This document shows, piece by piece, positions 51,498 through 61,952 of a DNA stretch of 64,000 nucleotides (its first letter is position 1; each line of letters opens with the position of its first letter). Source of the DNA: Gramella sp. KN1008. Lineage in GTDB: Bacteria; Bacteroidota; Bacteroidia; Flavobacteriales; Flavobacteriaceae. The DNA lies in NCBI RefSeq assembly GCF_004332155.1, contig NZ_SJDV01000003.1:1-64000 (forward strand), in the 5' to 3' direction. Under the pieces are notes generated by a model. It worked only from the letters and a program-made list of their open reading frames with translations. It ran no database searches and had not been told where the DNA came from. The translations under genes and the position numbers were made by a program.

Positions 51498-52316
51498 TTA
51501 AAGTGATCTTACGGTCTTTCTTATCGCCGTAAGATTGCTAAGAAGTTTTTCCAGATGGGCCAGATCCAACATGTTTGCACCGTCACTTTTCGCATTTGCC
51601 GGATCAAAATGGGTTTCAATAAATAGGCCATCCACATTATTTACAATCCCTGCACGGGCTATGGTTTCGATCATATCCGGTCTTCCACCCGTAACCCCGC
51701 TGCTCTGGTTTGGTTGTTGAAGGGAGTGGGTTACATCAAGAACCGTTGGAGCAAACTCACGCATGGTGGGGATTCCCCTAAAATCCACTATAAGGTCCTG
51801 ATACCCGAACATTGTTCCGCGGTCGGTCACCATTACCTGCTTGTTATTGCAGTCGGTCACTTTGGTAACGGCATGTTTCATACTTTCAGGACTCATAAAC
51901 TGGCCTTTTTTAAGATTGACTACTTTCCCGGTTTCGGCAGCGGCTACAACCAGGTCGGTCTGTCTTACAAGGAAAGCCGGGATCTGCAGAACATCTACAT
52001 ATTCAGCCGCCATTTGCGCGTCACTTACTTCATGAATATCGGTTACGGTTGGAATTTGAAAAGTTTCTGAAACTTTACGCAGGATCTTCAGGGCTTTTTC
52101 ATTTCCAATACCTGTAAAACTATCAATCCGGCTCCGGTTTGCTTTTTTAAACGAACCCTTAAATATATAGGGGATTTCCAGCTTATCGGTTATATTCACA
52201 ACCTGTTCAGCAATCCTTAATGCCATGTCTTCACCTTCTATGGCACATGGCCCGGAAAGAAGGAAGAAATTATCAGAATCGGTATGCTTTATATTAGGAA
52301 TTTTACTTAGATCCAT
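51498..52316 (-). CDS. kdsA: 3-deoxy-8-phosphooctulonate synthase
   Basis: The 272-residue protein has the KdsA motifs LSGPCAIEGED, FKGSFKKANRSRIDSFTGIG, TDIHEVSDAQMAAEYVDVLQIPAFLVRQTDL and RGTMFGYQDLIVDFRG. It condenses arabinose-5-phosphate and phosphoenolpyruvate to KDO-8-P, a step in lipopolysaccharide core synthesis, in the cytoplasm. Normal length. A good promoter lies upstream. Confidence 0.97.
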   Translation of the reverse strand: MDLSKIPNIKHTDSDNFFLLSGPCAIEGEDMALRIAEQVVNITDKLEIPYIFKGSFKKANRSRIDSFTGIGNEKALKILRKVSETFQIPTVTDIHEVSDAQMAAEYVDVLQIPAFLVRQTDLVVAAAETGKVVNLKKGQFMSPESMKHAVTKVTDCNNKQVMVTDRGTMFGYQDLIVDFRGIPTMREFAPTVLDVTHSLQQPNQSSGVTGGRPDMIETIARAGIVNNVDGLFIETHFDPANAKSDGANMLDLAHLEKLLSNLTAIRKTVRSL

Positions 52317-52333
52317 GCTTTTAAATTTTGCTG

Positions 52334-52364
52334 CAAAGATAACTTAATTAATATCGCATTGCAA
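52334..52364 (-). promoter_or_regulatory. kdsA promoter, Bacteroidetes type
   Basis: On the minus strand, -33 TTG (52362-52364) and -7 TATCTTTG (52334-52341) are spaced 20 bases apart, matching the consensus exactly, 18 bases before the kdsA start. Confidence 0.75.
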
Positions 52365-52446
52365 TTAAGCTAAATTTTAAGGCGGGCAGACAATAGAACT
52401 TTATTTTGAGTAAATTAGAGTCTTGTTTAATCGTAAATGCCAACCA

Positions 52447-52935
52447 ATGAAAATCCAGGATTATCTTATTCCGCAGCTACAGCAGGAAGTGGCGCTGACC
52501 GAAAAATTCCTTAGAAGAATACCTGAAGATAAACTAGATTGGAAACCTCATAAGAAATCCATGACCATCCGTCAGCTGGCCAATCACCTGGCTGAAATTC
52601 CATCCTGGATAACGGGAACCATGAAAGCCGGGATGATGGATGTGAAAGGTTATAAACCTAATGATCATGCTTCAGTGGATGAAATCATCAGGGAACTAAA
52701 GAAGAACGCTGCCGATGCTGAAGAATCATTGGAAAAACCGGATGATGAATTCGAAAGAATGTGGAAAATGACCAATGACGGGGAGATCATCTTCGAAATG
52801 CCAAAATTCAATGTGTTGCAATCCATGGTGATGAATCAGTTTCCACATCATCGGGCTCAGTTGGGGGTGTATTTCAGACTACTGGATATTTCGGTTCCGG
52901 CCACTTATGGTCCTTCAGCTGATGAGAATGAATAA
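52447..52935 (+). CDS. DinB-family protein
   Basis: The frame starts at a TTG at 52423 but the ATG at 52447 (MKIQDYLIPQLQQE) is the likelier start, 162 residues. It has a four-helix DinB fold with MTIRQLANHLAEIPSWI (metal His), and QFPHHRAQLGVYFRLL (two His). Family members bind metal and act as thiol-transferase-like or unknown enzymes. Confidence 0.85.
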   Translation: MKIQDYLIPQLQQEVALTEKFLRRIPEDKLDWKPHKKSMTIRQLANHLAEIPSWITGTMKAGMMDVKGYKPNDHASVDEIIRELKKNAADAEESLEKPDDEFERMWKMTNDGEIIFEMPKFNVLQSMVMNQFPHHRAQLGVYFRLLDISVPATYGPSADENE

Positions 52936-53022
52936 AATCAAATCATGCTCCGGTTTATAATCAACTAAAAATCAGTGTATTAAAATCTTTTAAATCTACG
53001 ATGGTTTAGTGAAAAATAGCCG

Positions 53023-53030
53023 TACATTTG
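53023..53030 (+). promoter_or_regulatory. typA -7 box
   Basis: TACATTTG fits TAnnTTTG, 22 bases before the typA start. A -33 element is not clear. Confidence 0.5.
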
Positions 53031-53051
53031 CAGCCTTAAAAATAAGGCTAT

Positions 53052-54854
53052 ATGACAGCTATAAGAAATATCGCGATTATCGCACACGTTGACCACGGAA
53101 AGACTACTTTGGTTGACAAAATAATGCATCACTGTGAACTCTTCCGTGATAATGAGTCGACCGGAGAGCTGATTCTGGACAACAATGATCTTGAAAGGGA
53201 AAGAGGAATCACCATTACTTCCAAGAATGTTTCGGTAACTTATAAGGATACAAAGATCAATATTATTGATACTCCCGGTCACGCCGATTTTGGTGGAGAG
53301 GTAGAACGTGTTCTGAATATGGCCGATGGAGTTCTTCTTCTTGTTGATGCTTTTGAAGGGCCTATGCCGCAAACCCGATTCGTTCTTCAAAAAGCGATAG
53401 ATCTTGGTCTTAAGCCTTGTGTGGTTGTGAATAAAGTTGATAAGGAGAACTGTACTCCCGATGAGGTTCATGAGAAGGTTTTTGACTTAATGTTCGAACT
53501 TGGCGCCGAAGAATGGCAGCTTGATTTTCCTACAGTATATGGTTCGGCTAAGAACAACTGGATGAGCGAGGACTGGAAACACCAGACCAAGAATATCGAG
53601 CCTCTGCTTGATATGGTTATCGAACATATTCCTGCTCCAAAGGTAGATCTTGAAGGGACTCCTCAGATGCTGATAACTTCTCTGGATTTCTCTTCTTTTA
53701 CAGGTCGTATTGCCATTGGTAGATTGCAAAGAGGGACTTTGAAGGAAAACCAGCAGGTTTCTTTGGTGAAGCGTGATGGAACTATTAAGAAAACTAAGAT
53801 CAAGGAACTTCATACTTTTGAAGGTTTGGGCCGAAGAAAGGTAGATCAGGTTCAGGCTGGCGATATTTGTGCCCTGGTTGGATTAGAAGGTTTCGAGATT
53901 GGTGATACGGTTGCCGATTTTGAAAATCCTGAAGGGCTTAAGACTATCGCGATAGATGAGCCTACCATGAGCATGCTTTTCACGATTAATGATTCACCTT
54001 TCTTCGGAAAGGATGGGAAGTATGTGACTTCAAGACATATCAAGGAAAGACTTTATAAGGAACTTGAGAAGAACCTTGCCCTAAGGGTAGAGGAGACCGA
54101 TAGTGCCGATAAATTTATGGTATACGGTAGGGGTGTACTTCACTTATCTGTTCTTATCGAGACCATGAGACGTGAAGGTTATGAGCTTCAGATAGGGCAG
54201 CCTCAGGTTATCATCAAAGAAATTGATGGTGTTAAATGCGAGCCTATTGAAGAACTCACTATTGATCTGCCGGAAGATGTTTCAGGCAAGGCCGTTGAGA
54301 TGGTAACCATGAGAAAAGGGGAGATGCTAAGTATGGAAGCCAGGGGTGACCGTATGAACATCCAGTTCCTTATTCCTTCCAGGGGGATCATAGGTTTGAG
54401 AAACCAGCTTTTAACTGCGACTGCAGGAGAAGCGATCATGGCTCACCGATTTAAGGAATACCAGCCGCTCAAAGGAAATATTCCTGGTAGAACCAATGGA
54501 TCACTGGTGTCTATGGAAAAAGGGACTGCAATTCCATATTCAATAGATAAACTTCAGGAAAGAGGGAAGTTCTTTATAGATCCGGGAGAAGATATCTACG
54601 AAGGACAGGTGATTGGCGAAAATTCAAGACAGGACGATCTTGTGGTGAATGTTACCAAGACCAAAAAACTTTCGAACGTTCGTTCTTCAGGAGCCGATGA
54701 AAAGGCGAAGATCGTTCCTGCTATTAAATTCTCTCTTGAGGAGGCTCTGGAATATATTCAGAAAGATGAATATGTTGAAGTGACTCCAAATCATTTAAGA
54801 CTGAGAAAGGTTCTTCTTACCGAGAACGAAAGAAAAAGAGCAAAAGCAATTTAG
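53052..54854 (+). CDS. typA: Ribosome-associated translational GTPase TypA/BipA
   Basis: The 600-residue protein has the G1 loop [15 protein letters not shown] (switch I), [12 protein letters not shown] (G3), NKVDKE (G4) and the BipA-specific C-terminal [20 protein letters not shown]. It is an elongation-factor-like GTPase that binds ribosomes, important for cold and stress. Normal length. Followed by a good terminator at 54902. Confidence 0.97.
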   Translation: MTAIRNIAIIAHVDHGKTTLVDKIMHHCELFRDNESTGELILDNNDLERERGITITSKNVSVTYKDTKINIIDTPGHADFGGEVERVLNMADGVLLLVDAFEGPMPQTRFVLQKAIDLGLKPCVVVNKVDKENCTPDEVHEKVFDLMFELGAEEWQLDFPTVYGSAKNNWMSEDWKHQTKNIEPLLDMVIEHIPAPKVDLEGTPQMLITSLDFSSFTGRIAIGRLQRGTLKENQQVSLVKRDGTIKKTKIKELHTFEGLGRRKVDQVQAGDICALVGLEGFEIGDTVADFENPEGLKTIAIDEPTMSMLFTINDSPFFGKDGKYVTSRHIKERLYKELEKNLALRVEETDSADKFMVYGRGVLHLSVLIETMRREGYELQIGQPQVIIKEIDGVKCEPIEELTIDLPEDVSGKAVEMVTMRKGEMLSMEARGDRMNIQFLIPSRGIIGLRNQLLTATAGEAIMAHRFKEYQPLKGNIPGRTNGSLVSMEKGTAIPYSIDKLQERGKFFIDPGEDIYEGQVIGENSRQDDLVVNVTKTKKLSNVRSSGADEKAKIVPAIKFSLEEALEYIQKDEYVEVTPNHLRLRKVLLTENERKRAKAI

Positions 54855-54901
54855 AATTGTTTTCCGGAGCACAGTCAAAGGAAACAATAAGATTAGATAT
54901 A

Positions 54902-54929
54902 AAGCCTGCCGTAAGGCGGGCTTCTTTTT
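54902..54929 (+). terminator. typA terminator
   Basis: AAGCCTGCC pairs with GGCGGGCTT around GTAA, followed by a T-run. Confidence 0.9.
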
Positions 54930-54946
54930 ATAAAAACTGAAAGATT

Positions 54947-55198
54947 ATGACTGAATTTTTAGGTGTATCGATTACTGAATGGATAGGTTATCTGGCTTCC
55001 TTGTTTGTACTCCTTTCTTTTCTTATGAGGAACATTGTCACACTTAGATCGGTAAATACCATTGGTTGTTCCTTCTTTGTGGTTTATGGGGTGCTATTGA
55101 ACAGCTGGCCTATTATTATCACTAACCTGGCTATCGCAGGAGTGAATTTCTACTATCTTTTTATCAATAAGAGGAAGAAACCAGCTGCTGAGGCCTAA
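54947..55198 (+). CDS. YgjV-like small membrane protein
   Basis: The 83-residue protein has three membrane helices: WIGYLASLFVLLSFLM, LRSVNTIGCSFFVVYGVLL and IIITNLAIAGVNFYYLF. The order and the N-terminal WIGYLAS resemble YgjV/SemiSWEET-like proteins. Stop abuts the stop of the convergent kinase gene. Confidence 0.7.
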   Translation: MTEFLGVSITEWIGYLASLFVLLSFLMRNIVTLRSVNTIGCSFFVVYGVLLNSWPIIITNLAIAGVNFYYLFINKRKKPAAEA

Positions 55199-55945
55199 TT
55201 AGCGGTTGTATTTACTTTTGGCAGCAATGGCAGCTCCAAGTATGCCAGATTCGTTGCGAAGTTGAGCCGGTATCAACCTGGTATCCACATCCAGGTATTT
55301 TTCAAATTTATCCCAGTCGTTGGAGATCCCGCCGCCTACGATGATCACATCAGGATTCAGGATCCTGAAAACATGATTTAGGAATATATTAAAACGATAA
55401 GCCCAGTCCTTATAACTAAGATTCTGTTCGGTCTTTATGGATGATGCCGCCCATTCTTCAATCTTTTCATATTCCTTATAGGGGATTTGCCCTAGTTCAA
55501 AGTTAGGAATAAGTTCTCCGTGCAGGTATGCGCCGCTTCCAAGTCCGGTACCTACGGTGATCATTAAGGCGAATCCTGTCGCGTCCCGTCCTGCTCCATA
55601 TTTAATTTCGGCAAGGCCTGCCGCATCAGCATCGTTGATCACGGTAAATTCCTGACCGGTGGTTTTTTCAAAAAGACCGTCTACATCAACATCAAGCCAT
55701 TTCCGACTCAGATTTCCTTCATGTTTACATATACCTTTTTTAACAATGGTAGGAAAACCACAGCCTACGATCCCGGTATAGGAAAAGTGGTTCAGCATTT
55801 CTTTTACGGCGGCAGCCATCTCATCCGGTTCTCGGTTTTCAGGAGTAGTGATCTTATGGGAAGGAGTGATTAGTTTGCCCGTATTTGTATCCACTATGCC
55901 TCCTTTAAGACTTGATCCTCCTATGTCTATTCCTAATATTTCCAT
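55199..55945 (-). CDS. Polyphosphate-glucokinase-like ROK sugar kinase
   Basis: The 248-residue protein has LGIDIGGSSLKGGIVD (phosphate loop), VINDADAAGLAE, MITVGTGLGSGAYLHG and PDVIIVGGGIS. The IGGSSLKGGIVD and NDADAAGLAE elements match polyphosphate glucokinases (PpgK) of the ROK family. It phosphorylates glucose using polyphosphate or ATP. Usual size is about 250. It lacks the ROK zinc motif, as PpgK does. Confidence 0.85.
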   Translation of the reverse strand: MEILGIDIGGSSLKGGIVDTNTGKLITPSHKITTPENREPDEMAAAVKEMLNHFSYTGIVGCGFPTIVKKGICKHEGNLSRKWLDVDVDGLFEKTTGQEFTVINDADAAGLAEIKYGAGRDATGFALMITVGTGLGSGAYLHGELIPNFELGQIPYKEYEKIEEWAASSIKTEQNLSYKDWAYRFNIFLNHVFRILNPDVIIVGGGISNDWDKFEKYLDVDTRLIPAQLRNESGILGAAIAAKSKYNR

Positions 55946-56249
55946 CAGAGTTTAAATTGAAGGATATACAATTTATCAAAAATCTGTCCTTCAAAAAAGG
56001 CTTTTAGGGAATGTTTAGGTTTTGAGCTATCAGTAAGGTGTCATACTGAAATAATTTTTTAAAGCCCTGAAACGAGTTCAGGATGACGGGATTGAAATTT
56101 TACGTCATGCTGAATTTATTTCAGCATCTTTCTCGAAAATGATTTTGCTTCGTAGCCTTGCTCCTTGTAAAGAGGTTTCTGTTGAAAGGTCACTGCGATC
56201 CCATTGGAGTCGGGAGACGCGGTCTTTTTGGTTTTAGGGTGACGAAAGT
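55946..56249. other. Repeat-bearing spacer
   Basis: No gene. Contains the dispersed palindromic repeats at 56066-56088 and 56109-56125. Confidence 0.6.
56066..56125. repeat. Dispersed palindromic repeat, copy 2
   Basis: CCTGAAACGAGTTCAGG then ATGACG (56066-56088), nearly identical to 41186-41210, followed by GCTGAA/TTCAGC palindrome at 56109-56125. Confidence 0.6.
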
Positions 56250-56933
56250 CTACACTGATTTTTGTACCACCTCAAAAACCCTTTGCCCGTCACATTTTAA
56301 AGTTTTGGAAGGATATTTTAATAGAAGAGCATAATCATGGGTTGCCATTAAAATGGTATTACCATTTTTACTGATTTCCTGAAGCACTTCCATGACCTCC
56401 ACCGAAGTTTGTGGATCAAGGTTTCCGGTAGGCTCATCGGCGAGTATCAGTTCCGGATCATTTAGAAGAGCTCGAGCAATGGCAACACGCTGTTGTTCTC
56501 CACCTGAAAGCTGGTAAGGGAACTTAAAACCTTTGGTTTTCATTCCCACCTTGTTCAGCACTTCATCGATCTTATGATCCATGGCGGTTTTGTCTTTCCA
56601 GCCCGTAGCTTTCAGTACGAAAAGAAGGTTGTCTTTTACATTCCTGTCAGTAAGCAGTTTGAAATCCTGGAAAACCACTCCGAGTTTTCTTCTTAGAAAG
56701 GGAATATCCTTTTCCTTCAATGTCCTTAGGTTAAAATCAACAATATGGCCTTCTCCTTCGGTAAGTGGAAGGTCACCATAAAGGGTCTTCATGAAACTAC
56801 TTTTTCCGGTCCCGGTCTTTCCGATGAGATAAACAAAATCACCTTTGTTTACAGTTACATCTACTTCAGATAAAATTAAGGCTTCCCGTTGATAGATCGC
56901 CGCGTTTTTCAGTTCCAGAACAGTTTCAGACAT
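56250..56933 (-). CDS. ftsE: Cell-division ABC ATPase FtsE
   Basis: The 227-residue protein has Walker [11 protein letters not shown]-loop VFQDFKLL, the signature [14 protein letters not shown], Walker B ILADEPTG and the H-loop MATHD. The [16 protein letters not shown] region matches FtsE. With FtsX it controls peptidoglycan hydrolysis at the septum. ftsX is not next to it here. Upstream -7 box at 56978. Confidence 0.88.
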   Translation of the reverse strand: MSETVLELKNAAIYQREALILSEVDVTVNKGDFVYLIGKTGTGKSSFMKTLYGDLPLTEGEGHIVDFNLRTLKEKDIPFLRRKLGVVFQDFKLLTDRNVKDNLLFVLKATGWKDKTAMDHKIDEVLNKVGMKTKGFKFPYQLSGGEQQRVAIARALLNDPELILADEPTGNLDPQTSVEVMEVLQEISKNGNTILMATHDYALLLKYPSKTLKCDGQRVFEVVQKSV

Positions 56934-56977
56934 GAAATTTTAGTTTGGTTGAATTTTTTGAGTGATTTTCAGTTTAA

Positions 56978-56985
56978 CAAATATA
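56978..56985 (-). promoter_or_regulatory. Candidate ftsE -7 box
   Basis: TATATTTG on the minus strand, 45 bases before the start at 56933. No clear -33 TTG. Confidence 0.45.
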
Positions 56986-57149
56986 AACGGAAAAATACCG
57001 GCTTATTATAAACTGGTGATCAAAAATCTAATCATTAAATGCCCATTATGGGCTCCCAAATATACATTTTTCAAAAGGCGGCTACATACTTTTTTTTGTA
57101 TTAACATAATTATAGAACTTAATGAGCGTTATAGAAGCAAGCTTTAAAT

Positions 57150-57157
57150 TATCTTTG
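57150..57157 (+). promoter_or_regulatory. -7 box of the TPR/barrel operon
   Basis: TATCTTTG fits TAnnTTTG, 23 bases before the ATG at 57181. Confidence 0.45.
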
Positions 57158-57180
57158 AATTCCAATCTAAAACGCAATAA

Positions 57181-60100
57181 ATGACACTTAAAAAAGCTTA
57201 TCTGCTGGTCGTTTTTATATCTTTCTCATTTTCCGCGATTTGTCAACAGACTGCCGTTTATACTCACGAACTGGCCGACTTTAATCGTGCTCTGGAATTA
57301 TACAATAATGAACAGTACCTCGCTGCGCAGAACCTCTTTGATGAGGTGATGGACGAGACCGATGATGAGAAGATCAAAGGCGATGCTGCATATTATATTG
57401 CCAATGCCGCTGTGAGGCTTAACCAGCCCGGAGCTGATCGACTCATGGAGCAGTTCGTTACCAGGTACCCAACCAGTACCAAGACAAATTCTGCTTATCT
57501 GGATGTGGCTGATTATTATTTCCAGACAGGAAAGTATGCTCTTGCAAGGAGATGGTACGACCGTGTGGATGAAAATGCCATGAGCCGTAAGGATCGCGAT
57601 CGTTTCTATTTCAATAACGGTTATGCTTATTTCCGTGCAAATCAGTTCGAAGAGGCTCAGACTTACCTGAACAGGGTAAGAGATTCAAAGCAATATGGAG
57701 CTCAGGCAAAATACTATCTTGGATATATCGCCTATGAAGGAGATGACTATGAAGAAGCCAATGAATATTTTGAAGAAGTAAAAGGGAACGAGCGTTATAC
57801 TGAAGATCTTTCCTATTTCCAGGCCGATATGAATTTCAAGCTTGGGAATTTTGAAAAGGCAATAGAGCAGGGACTTGAACAGTTACCAAAATCCAACAGA
57901 CAGGAACTTTCGGAACTTAATAAGATCATTGGAGAAAGCTACTTCAACCTTGGGGAATATGATAAAGCCATTCCTTATTTAAAGGAATATAACGGCATGC
58001 GCGGTAAATGGAATAACACCGATTATTACCAGCTGGGTTATGCCTATTATAAGCAGGGGAATTATGAGGCTGCGATCAACGAATTCAACAAGATCGTAGA
58101 TGGTAAAAATGCGATCGCCCAGAATGCCTATTATCACCTTGCGCAATCTTACCTTGAATCAGGCCAGAAGCAACAGGCGCTGAATGCATTTAAGAATGCC
58201 AGTGAAATGGAATTCGATGCGAAGATTCAGCAGGATGCGATGCTCAATTATGCAAAATTGAGTTACGAAATTGGGAATTCTTATGAAAGCCCATCGCAGG
58301 TACTTATCAACTACCTGAACAAATATCCCGATTCGGAGAACCGTCAGGAAATGGAAACATTGCTGATCGACTCCTTTATTACTTCTAAAAATTACGAAGA
58401 GGCGATGAGGTTGCTTGAGAACAACAGGAACTTTAGCGATAAGCAGGCCTATCAGAAAGTCGCGTATTTCTACGGGCTGGAACTTTATGAAGAAGGAGAT
58501 TATTACGGGGCTATCGAGAATTTTGATAAGGCGCTTAAAGAGCCAAGAGACCAGAATATTACCGCCAAGGCTACTTTCTGGAAAGCGGAAAGTGAATACA
58601 ATGTGAACCGTATGGATGATGCTCTTTTAGGATATCGTGAATTCAAAGGGATGAGTGCGGCAAGAGGAACAGATGAGTATAAAGATCTTGATTACAATAT
58701 TGGATATGCCTATTTCAAGAAGAATGATTACTCGCAGGCAGTAAACTATTTCAAGAATTATGTGGCAAGTTCAAGTGCTGAAGGTGCCAAAAAGAATGAC
58801 GCCCTGCTCAGACTTGGAGATACTTATTATGTGACCAGCCAGTACTGGCCTGCTATGGAAGCTTATCAGAATGCCATTAACAACGGTGTAAGCAATGCCG
58901 ATTATGCCGCATTTCAGAAAGCCATTAGCTATGGTTTCGTGGAGCGTAATGATACAAAGATAGAAGAGCTGAATAGCTTTATAAGCAAATATCCTCGTTC
59001 TTCTTATCGCGATGACGCGATGTATGAGCTGGGGAATACTTATGTAGCCAAGAATAATACCTCTCAGGCCATTCAGTCTTATAACCGACTCATCAGGGAT
59101 GTGCCTCAGAGTGCCCTGGTACCTAAAGCCATGCTGAGACAGGGACTTATTTATTACAATAATAATGAAGGAAACAAAGCTCTTGAAAGATTAAGAAAAG
59201 TGGTGGCCGAATATCCTAACACTCCGGAAGCCAAGCAGGCAGTTTCAACTGCGAGAAATGTGTATGTTGATCTTGGCCGTACAGATGAGTATGCCAGCTG
59301 GGTAAGGAATATCGACTTTGTTGAGGTAAGTGATGCCGATCTTGATAATACCACTTATGAAGCTGCAGAAAATCAGTACCTGAACAATAATACCGATAAG
59401 GCGATAGCGAATTTCGAAAAATATATTCAGAACTTCCCGAATGGAATTCACTCGATAAATGCCAATTTCTACCTGGCACAACTATATTACCGAAACGGAC
59501 AGGTTGAGAAGTCAATTCCAAACTATCAATATGTGACTTCCAAGCCTAAGAATGAATTTTCAGAACAGGCTTTAGCTAGGTTATCACAGATATATCTTGA
59601 GAAAAAGAATTATGCTCAGGCGCTTCCGCTGCTTGAAAAGCTTGAGAAGCAGGCCGATAATGAGCAGAACGTGGTATTTGCTCAGCAAAACCTAATGAAG
59701 TCTTATTATGAGACCGGTAATTTCAACAAGGCGAATGAATATGCAGAAAAAGTGCTGAACAACTCCAGCGCTGAGACCGAAGCAAGAAATGATGCAAGGG
59801 TCATGGTGGCAAGAGCGGCGATAAAAGCCGGAAACGATAGTAAGGCACGTTCAGCTTACAAAGAGGTTCAGAAGACCGCGACCGGAGAACTTGGTGCCGA
59901 AGCTCTTTATTATGATGCCTATTTCAAGCATAAGGATGGGAATTATGAAGCCTCAAATGCAGCTGTACAGGTGCTGGCCAAGGATTTCTCAGGCTACAAG
60001 TTATGGGGAGCAAAAGGTCTGGTCCTGATGGCGAAGAATTTCTATGCCCTTGACGATGCCTACCAGGCAACCTATATTCTGGAAAATGTGACCAAGAACT

Positions 60101-60201
60101 TCCAGAAATATCCTGAGATCGTTCAGGAAGCCAAAGCTGAATTAGCCAAAATCAAAGCCCAGGAAGCCAAAACTAATTCTTCCGTAGAAACAAATAACTA
60201 A
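57181..60201 (+). CDS. Large exported TPR protein
   Basis: The 1006-residue protein has a signal peptide (to about Gln22) and then TPR-like helical repeats over nearly the full length (RALELYNNEQYLAAQNLFDEV, DYYFQTGKYALARRWYDRV, YYQLGYAYYKQGNYEAAINEFNKI and others). It is probably periplasmic and forms an extended scaffold. It is 26 bases upstream of an outer-membrane barrel gene, and the two look co-transcribed. The pair is common in Bacteroidetes, with unknown function. Confidence 0.85.
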   Translation: MTLKKAYLLVVFISFSFSAICQQTAVYTHELADFNRALELYNNEQYLAAQNLFDEVMDETDDEKIKGDAAYYIANAAVRLNQPGADRLMEQFVTRYPTSTKTNSAYLDVADYYFQTGKYALARRWYDRVDENAMSRKDRDRFYFNNGYAYFRANQFEEAQTYLNRVRDSKQYGAQAKYYLGYIAYEGDDYEEANEYFEEVKGNERYTEDLSYFQADMNFKLGNFEKAIEQGLEQLPKSNRQELSELNKIIGESYFNLGEYDKAIPYLKEYNGMRGKWNNTDYYQLGYAYYKQGNYEAAINEFNKIVDGKNAIAQNAYYHLAQSYLESGQKQQALNAFKNASEMEFDAKIQQDAMLNYAKLSYEIGNSYESPSQVLINYLNKYPDSENRQEMETLLIDSFITSKNYEEAMRLLENNRNFSDKQAYQKVAYFYGLELYEEGDYYGAIENFDKALKEPRDQNITAKATFWKAESEYNVNRMDDALLGYREFKGMSAARGTDEYKDLDYNIGYAYFKKNDYSQAVNYFKNYVASSSAEGAKKNDALLRLGDTYYVTSQYWPAMEAYQNAINNGVSNADYAAFQKAISYGFVERNDTKIEELNSFISKYPRSSYRDDAMYELGNTYVAKNNTSQAIQSYNRLIRDVPQSALVPKAMLRQGLIYYNNNEGNKALERLRKVVAEYPNTPEAKQAVSTARNVYVDLGRTDEYASWVRNIDFVEVSDADLDNTTYEAAENQYLNNNTDKAIANFEKYIQNFPNGIHSINANFYLAQLYYRNGQVEKSIPNYQYVTSKPKNEFSEQALARLSQIYLEKKNYAQALPLLEKLEKQADNEQNVVFAQQNLMKSYYETGNFNKANEYAEKVLNNSSAETEARNDARVMVARAAIKAGNDSKARSAYKEVQKTATGELGAEALYYDAYFKHKDGNYEASNAAVQVLAKDFSGYKLWGAKGLVLMAKNFYALDDAYQATYILENVTKNFQKYPEIVQEAKAELAKIKAQEAKTNSSVETNN

Positions 60202-60227
60202 ACTTAATCTAATAGATTCACTGCTAT

Positions 60228-61949
60228 ATGCGATTTAAAGCAATTAAGAAAAGTCTGTTCTTTAGTCTGTTCATATTTAGCGGGATCCTGTTTGCCCAGG
60301 ACCCAATTGGTAGCGAAACAGTAACAGTAGTAAAACCGTATACGCCTTCGGTAAGCGATGCAAATAAGATAAGGGAAACTCCCAGCAGGAACGATTCAGT
60401 AAGCCTCCAGAAAAAAGAAGTGCAATATTCAATATTTTCGGTTCCTGTTGCATCTACCTTCACACCTGCAAAGGGAAGAGCGACAACCGTAGAACGTGAA
60501 AGACCGCCAAAGGTCTATGATAATTATGCCACTCTTGGATTCGGAAATTATTCCAATGTCCTGGCTGAATTCTATTCAAATCTTGAAATAGACCGAAGCA
60601 GTAATTTTGGTATTTACCTGAATCATAATTCTTCTCAGGGTGGAATTGAAGGAGTAAAGCTGGATGACAAGTTCTACGATACCGAAATGAACCTGAGTTA
60701 TAACACCAGGAATCGTGATCTTGGATGGATGGCCGAAGTAGGGGGAGAGCACCAGTTATTCAACTGGTATGGTCTTCCAGAATACAATGCATCTACCGAT
60801 GAGGAGCTGTATTCTTTGGATCCTGCACAGAACTATTATTCTGTTTATGTAGGCAGTGAAATAGAATTGTATGATTCTTTCTTCGATAGCGCAAAAGCTC
60901 GTTTTCGCCATTCGGGAGACTCTTATAGTACAGCTGAGAACCATTTTAATGCGGAAGGACTATTTGAGATCGAGATCGCTGAAGAGCTCATCTCTACCAA
61001 AATCGGAGCGGATATTGTGAATGGGAAGTTCGATCGGGAATATGATTCCAACATGAGTTATGACTATACCTTCATGAATTTTAATATTACCCCAAGTCTT
61101 CTGATCCTGAGAGATGATTTGAGTATTGACCTTGGAGTGAATTTCGTGTACGGCATGGATGCTGAAACCAGCGACGGGAATTTTTATATTTACCCGGCCA
61201 TTTCGGCTAGTTACAGGCTCGCTGGTGATTATTTTACGGTCTATGCCGGAGTTGACGGAGATCTTCAGCAAAACACCTATTACAGCTTCTTCCAGGAGAA
61301 CCCCTATGTTTCTCCGACCCTGGATATCATGCCAACCGATAATGAATATAAGGGATATATTGGAGGAAAAGGGAAATTCAGCAACGCGGTTTCCTATAAT
61401 CTTAGAGGTAGTTACCAGTCCCAGTTCAACAGGGCGTTATTCAAAAAGAATTATGATGCATCAACCCTTGAAGGTGAAGCTTATACTTACGGGAACAGTT
61501 TTGAAGTGGTCTATGATGATGTGAAGACACTTTCCTTCTATGGGGAATTGAATGTTGATGTGAATCGTGATTTCAGACTGGGAATAAATGCTGAAGTTTT
61601 CGACTATAATACCGATGAGCAGGCCGAAGCATGGAACCTGCCAGATTTGAAAGCCAGCCTGAATGCAGATTACCAGATCACTGAAAAGTGGTATACCGGT
61701 GCTAATTTGTTCTATGTGGGGGAGCGCAAGGATGAAGCTCGCTCAATAAGCCTGGTATTTGATGAGCCCGTAGTGACCCTGGACAGTTATTTTGATGCGA
61801 ATGCCCACCTGGGATATCGCTTCAACGATCAGCTTTCGGCTTTTGTAAAGGGAAGCAATCTTCTAAATAATAATTATCAGAAATGGCTGGATTATGATGT
61901 TCAGGGAATTCAGTTCCTGGCAGGAGCTACCTACAAATTTGATTTTTAA
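60228..61949 (+). CDS. Outer-membrane beta-barrel protein
   Basis: The 573-residue protein has a signal peptide and a plug-less N-terminus (SETVTVVKPYTPSVSDANKIRETP), then beta hairpins with aromatic girdles (NYATLGFGNYSNVLAEFYSNLEI, NFGIYLNHNSSQGGI, MNLSYNTRNRDLGW) up to the C-terminal FLAGATYKFDF, a typical closing strand. It resembles TonB-dependent receptor barrels without the plug. With the TPR protein it may form a secretion or envelope complex. Confidence 0.8.
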   Translation: MRFKAIKKSLFFSLFIFSGILFAQDPIGSETVTVVKPYTPSVSDANKIRETPSRNDSVSLQKKEVQYSIFSVPVASTFTPAKGRATTVERERPPKVYDNYATLGFGNYSNVLAEFYSNLEIDRSSNFGIYLNHNSSQGGIEGVKLDDKFYDTEMNLSYNTRNRDLGWMAEVGGEHQLFNWYGLPEYNASTDEELYSLDPAQNYYSVYVGSEIELYDSFFDSAKARFRHSGDSYSTAENHFNAEGLFEIEIAEELISTKIGADIVNGKFDREYDSNMSYDYTFMNFNITPSLLILRDDLSIDLGVNFVYGMDAETSDGNFYIYPAISASYRLAGDYFTVYAGVDGDLQQNTYYSFFQENPYVSPTLDIMPTDNEYKGYIGGKGKFSNAVSYNLRGSYQSQFNRALFKKNYDASTLEGEAYTYGNSFEVVYDDVKTLSFYGELNVDVNRDFRLGINAEVFDYNTDEQAEAWNLPDLKASLNADYQITEKWYTGANLFYVGERKDEARSISLVFDEPVVTLDSYFDANAHLGYRFNDQLSAFVKGSNLLNNNYQKWLDYDVQGIQFLAGATYKFDF

Positions 61950-61952
61950 GAT

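Noticed and set aside
51714..52070. Plus-strand frames of about 118 residues opposite kdsA
   Set aside because: kdsA on the other strand has all motifs; these are shadows.
59154..59521. Minus-strand frames in the TPR gene
   Set aside because: They lie entirely within a gene with signal peptide and clear TPR periodicity.
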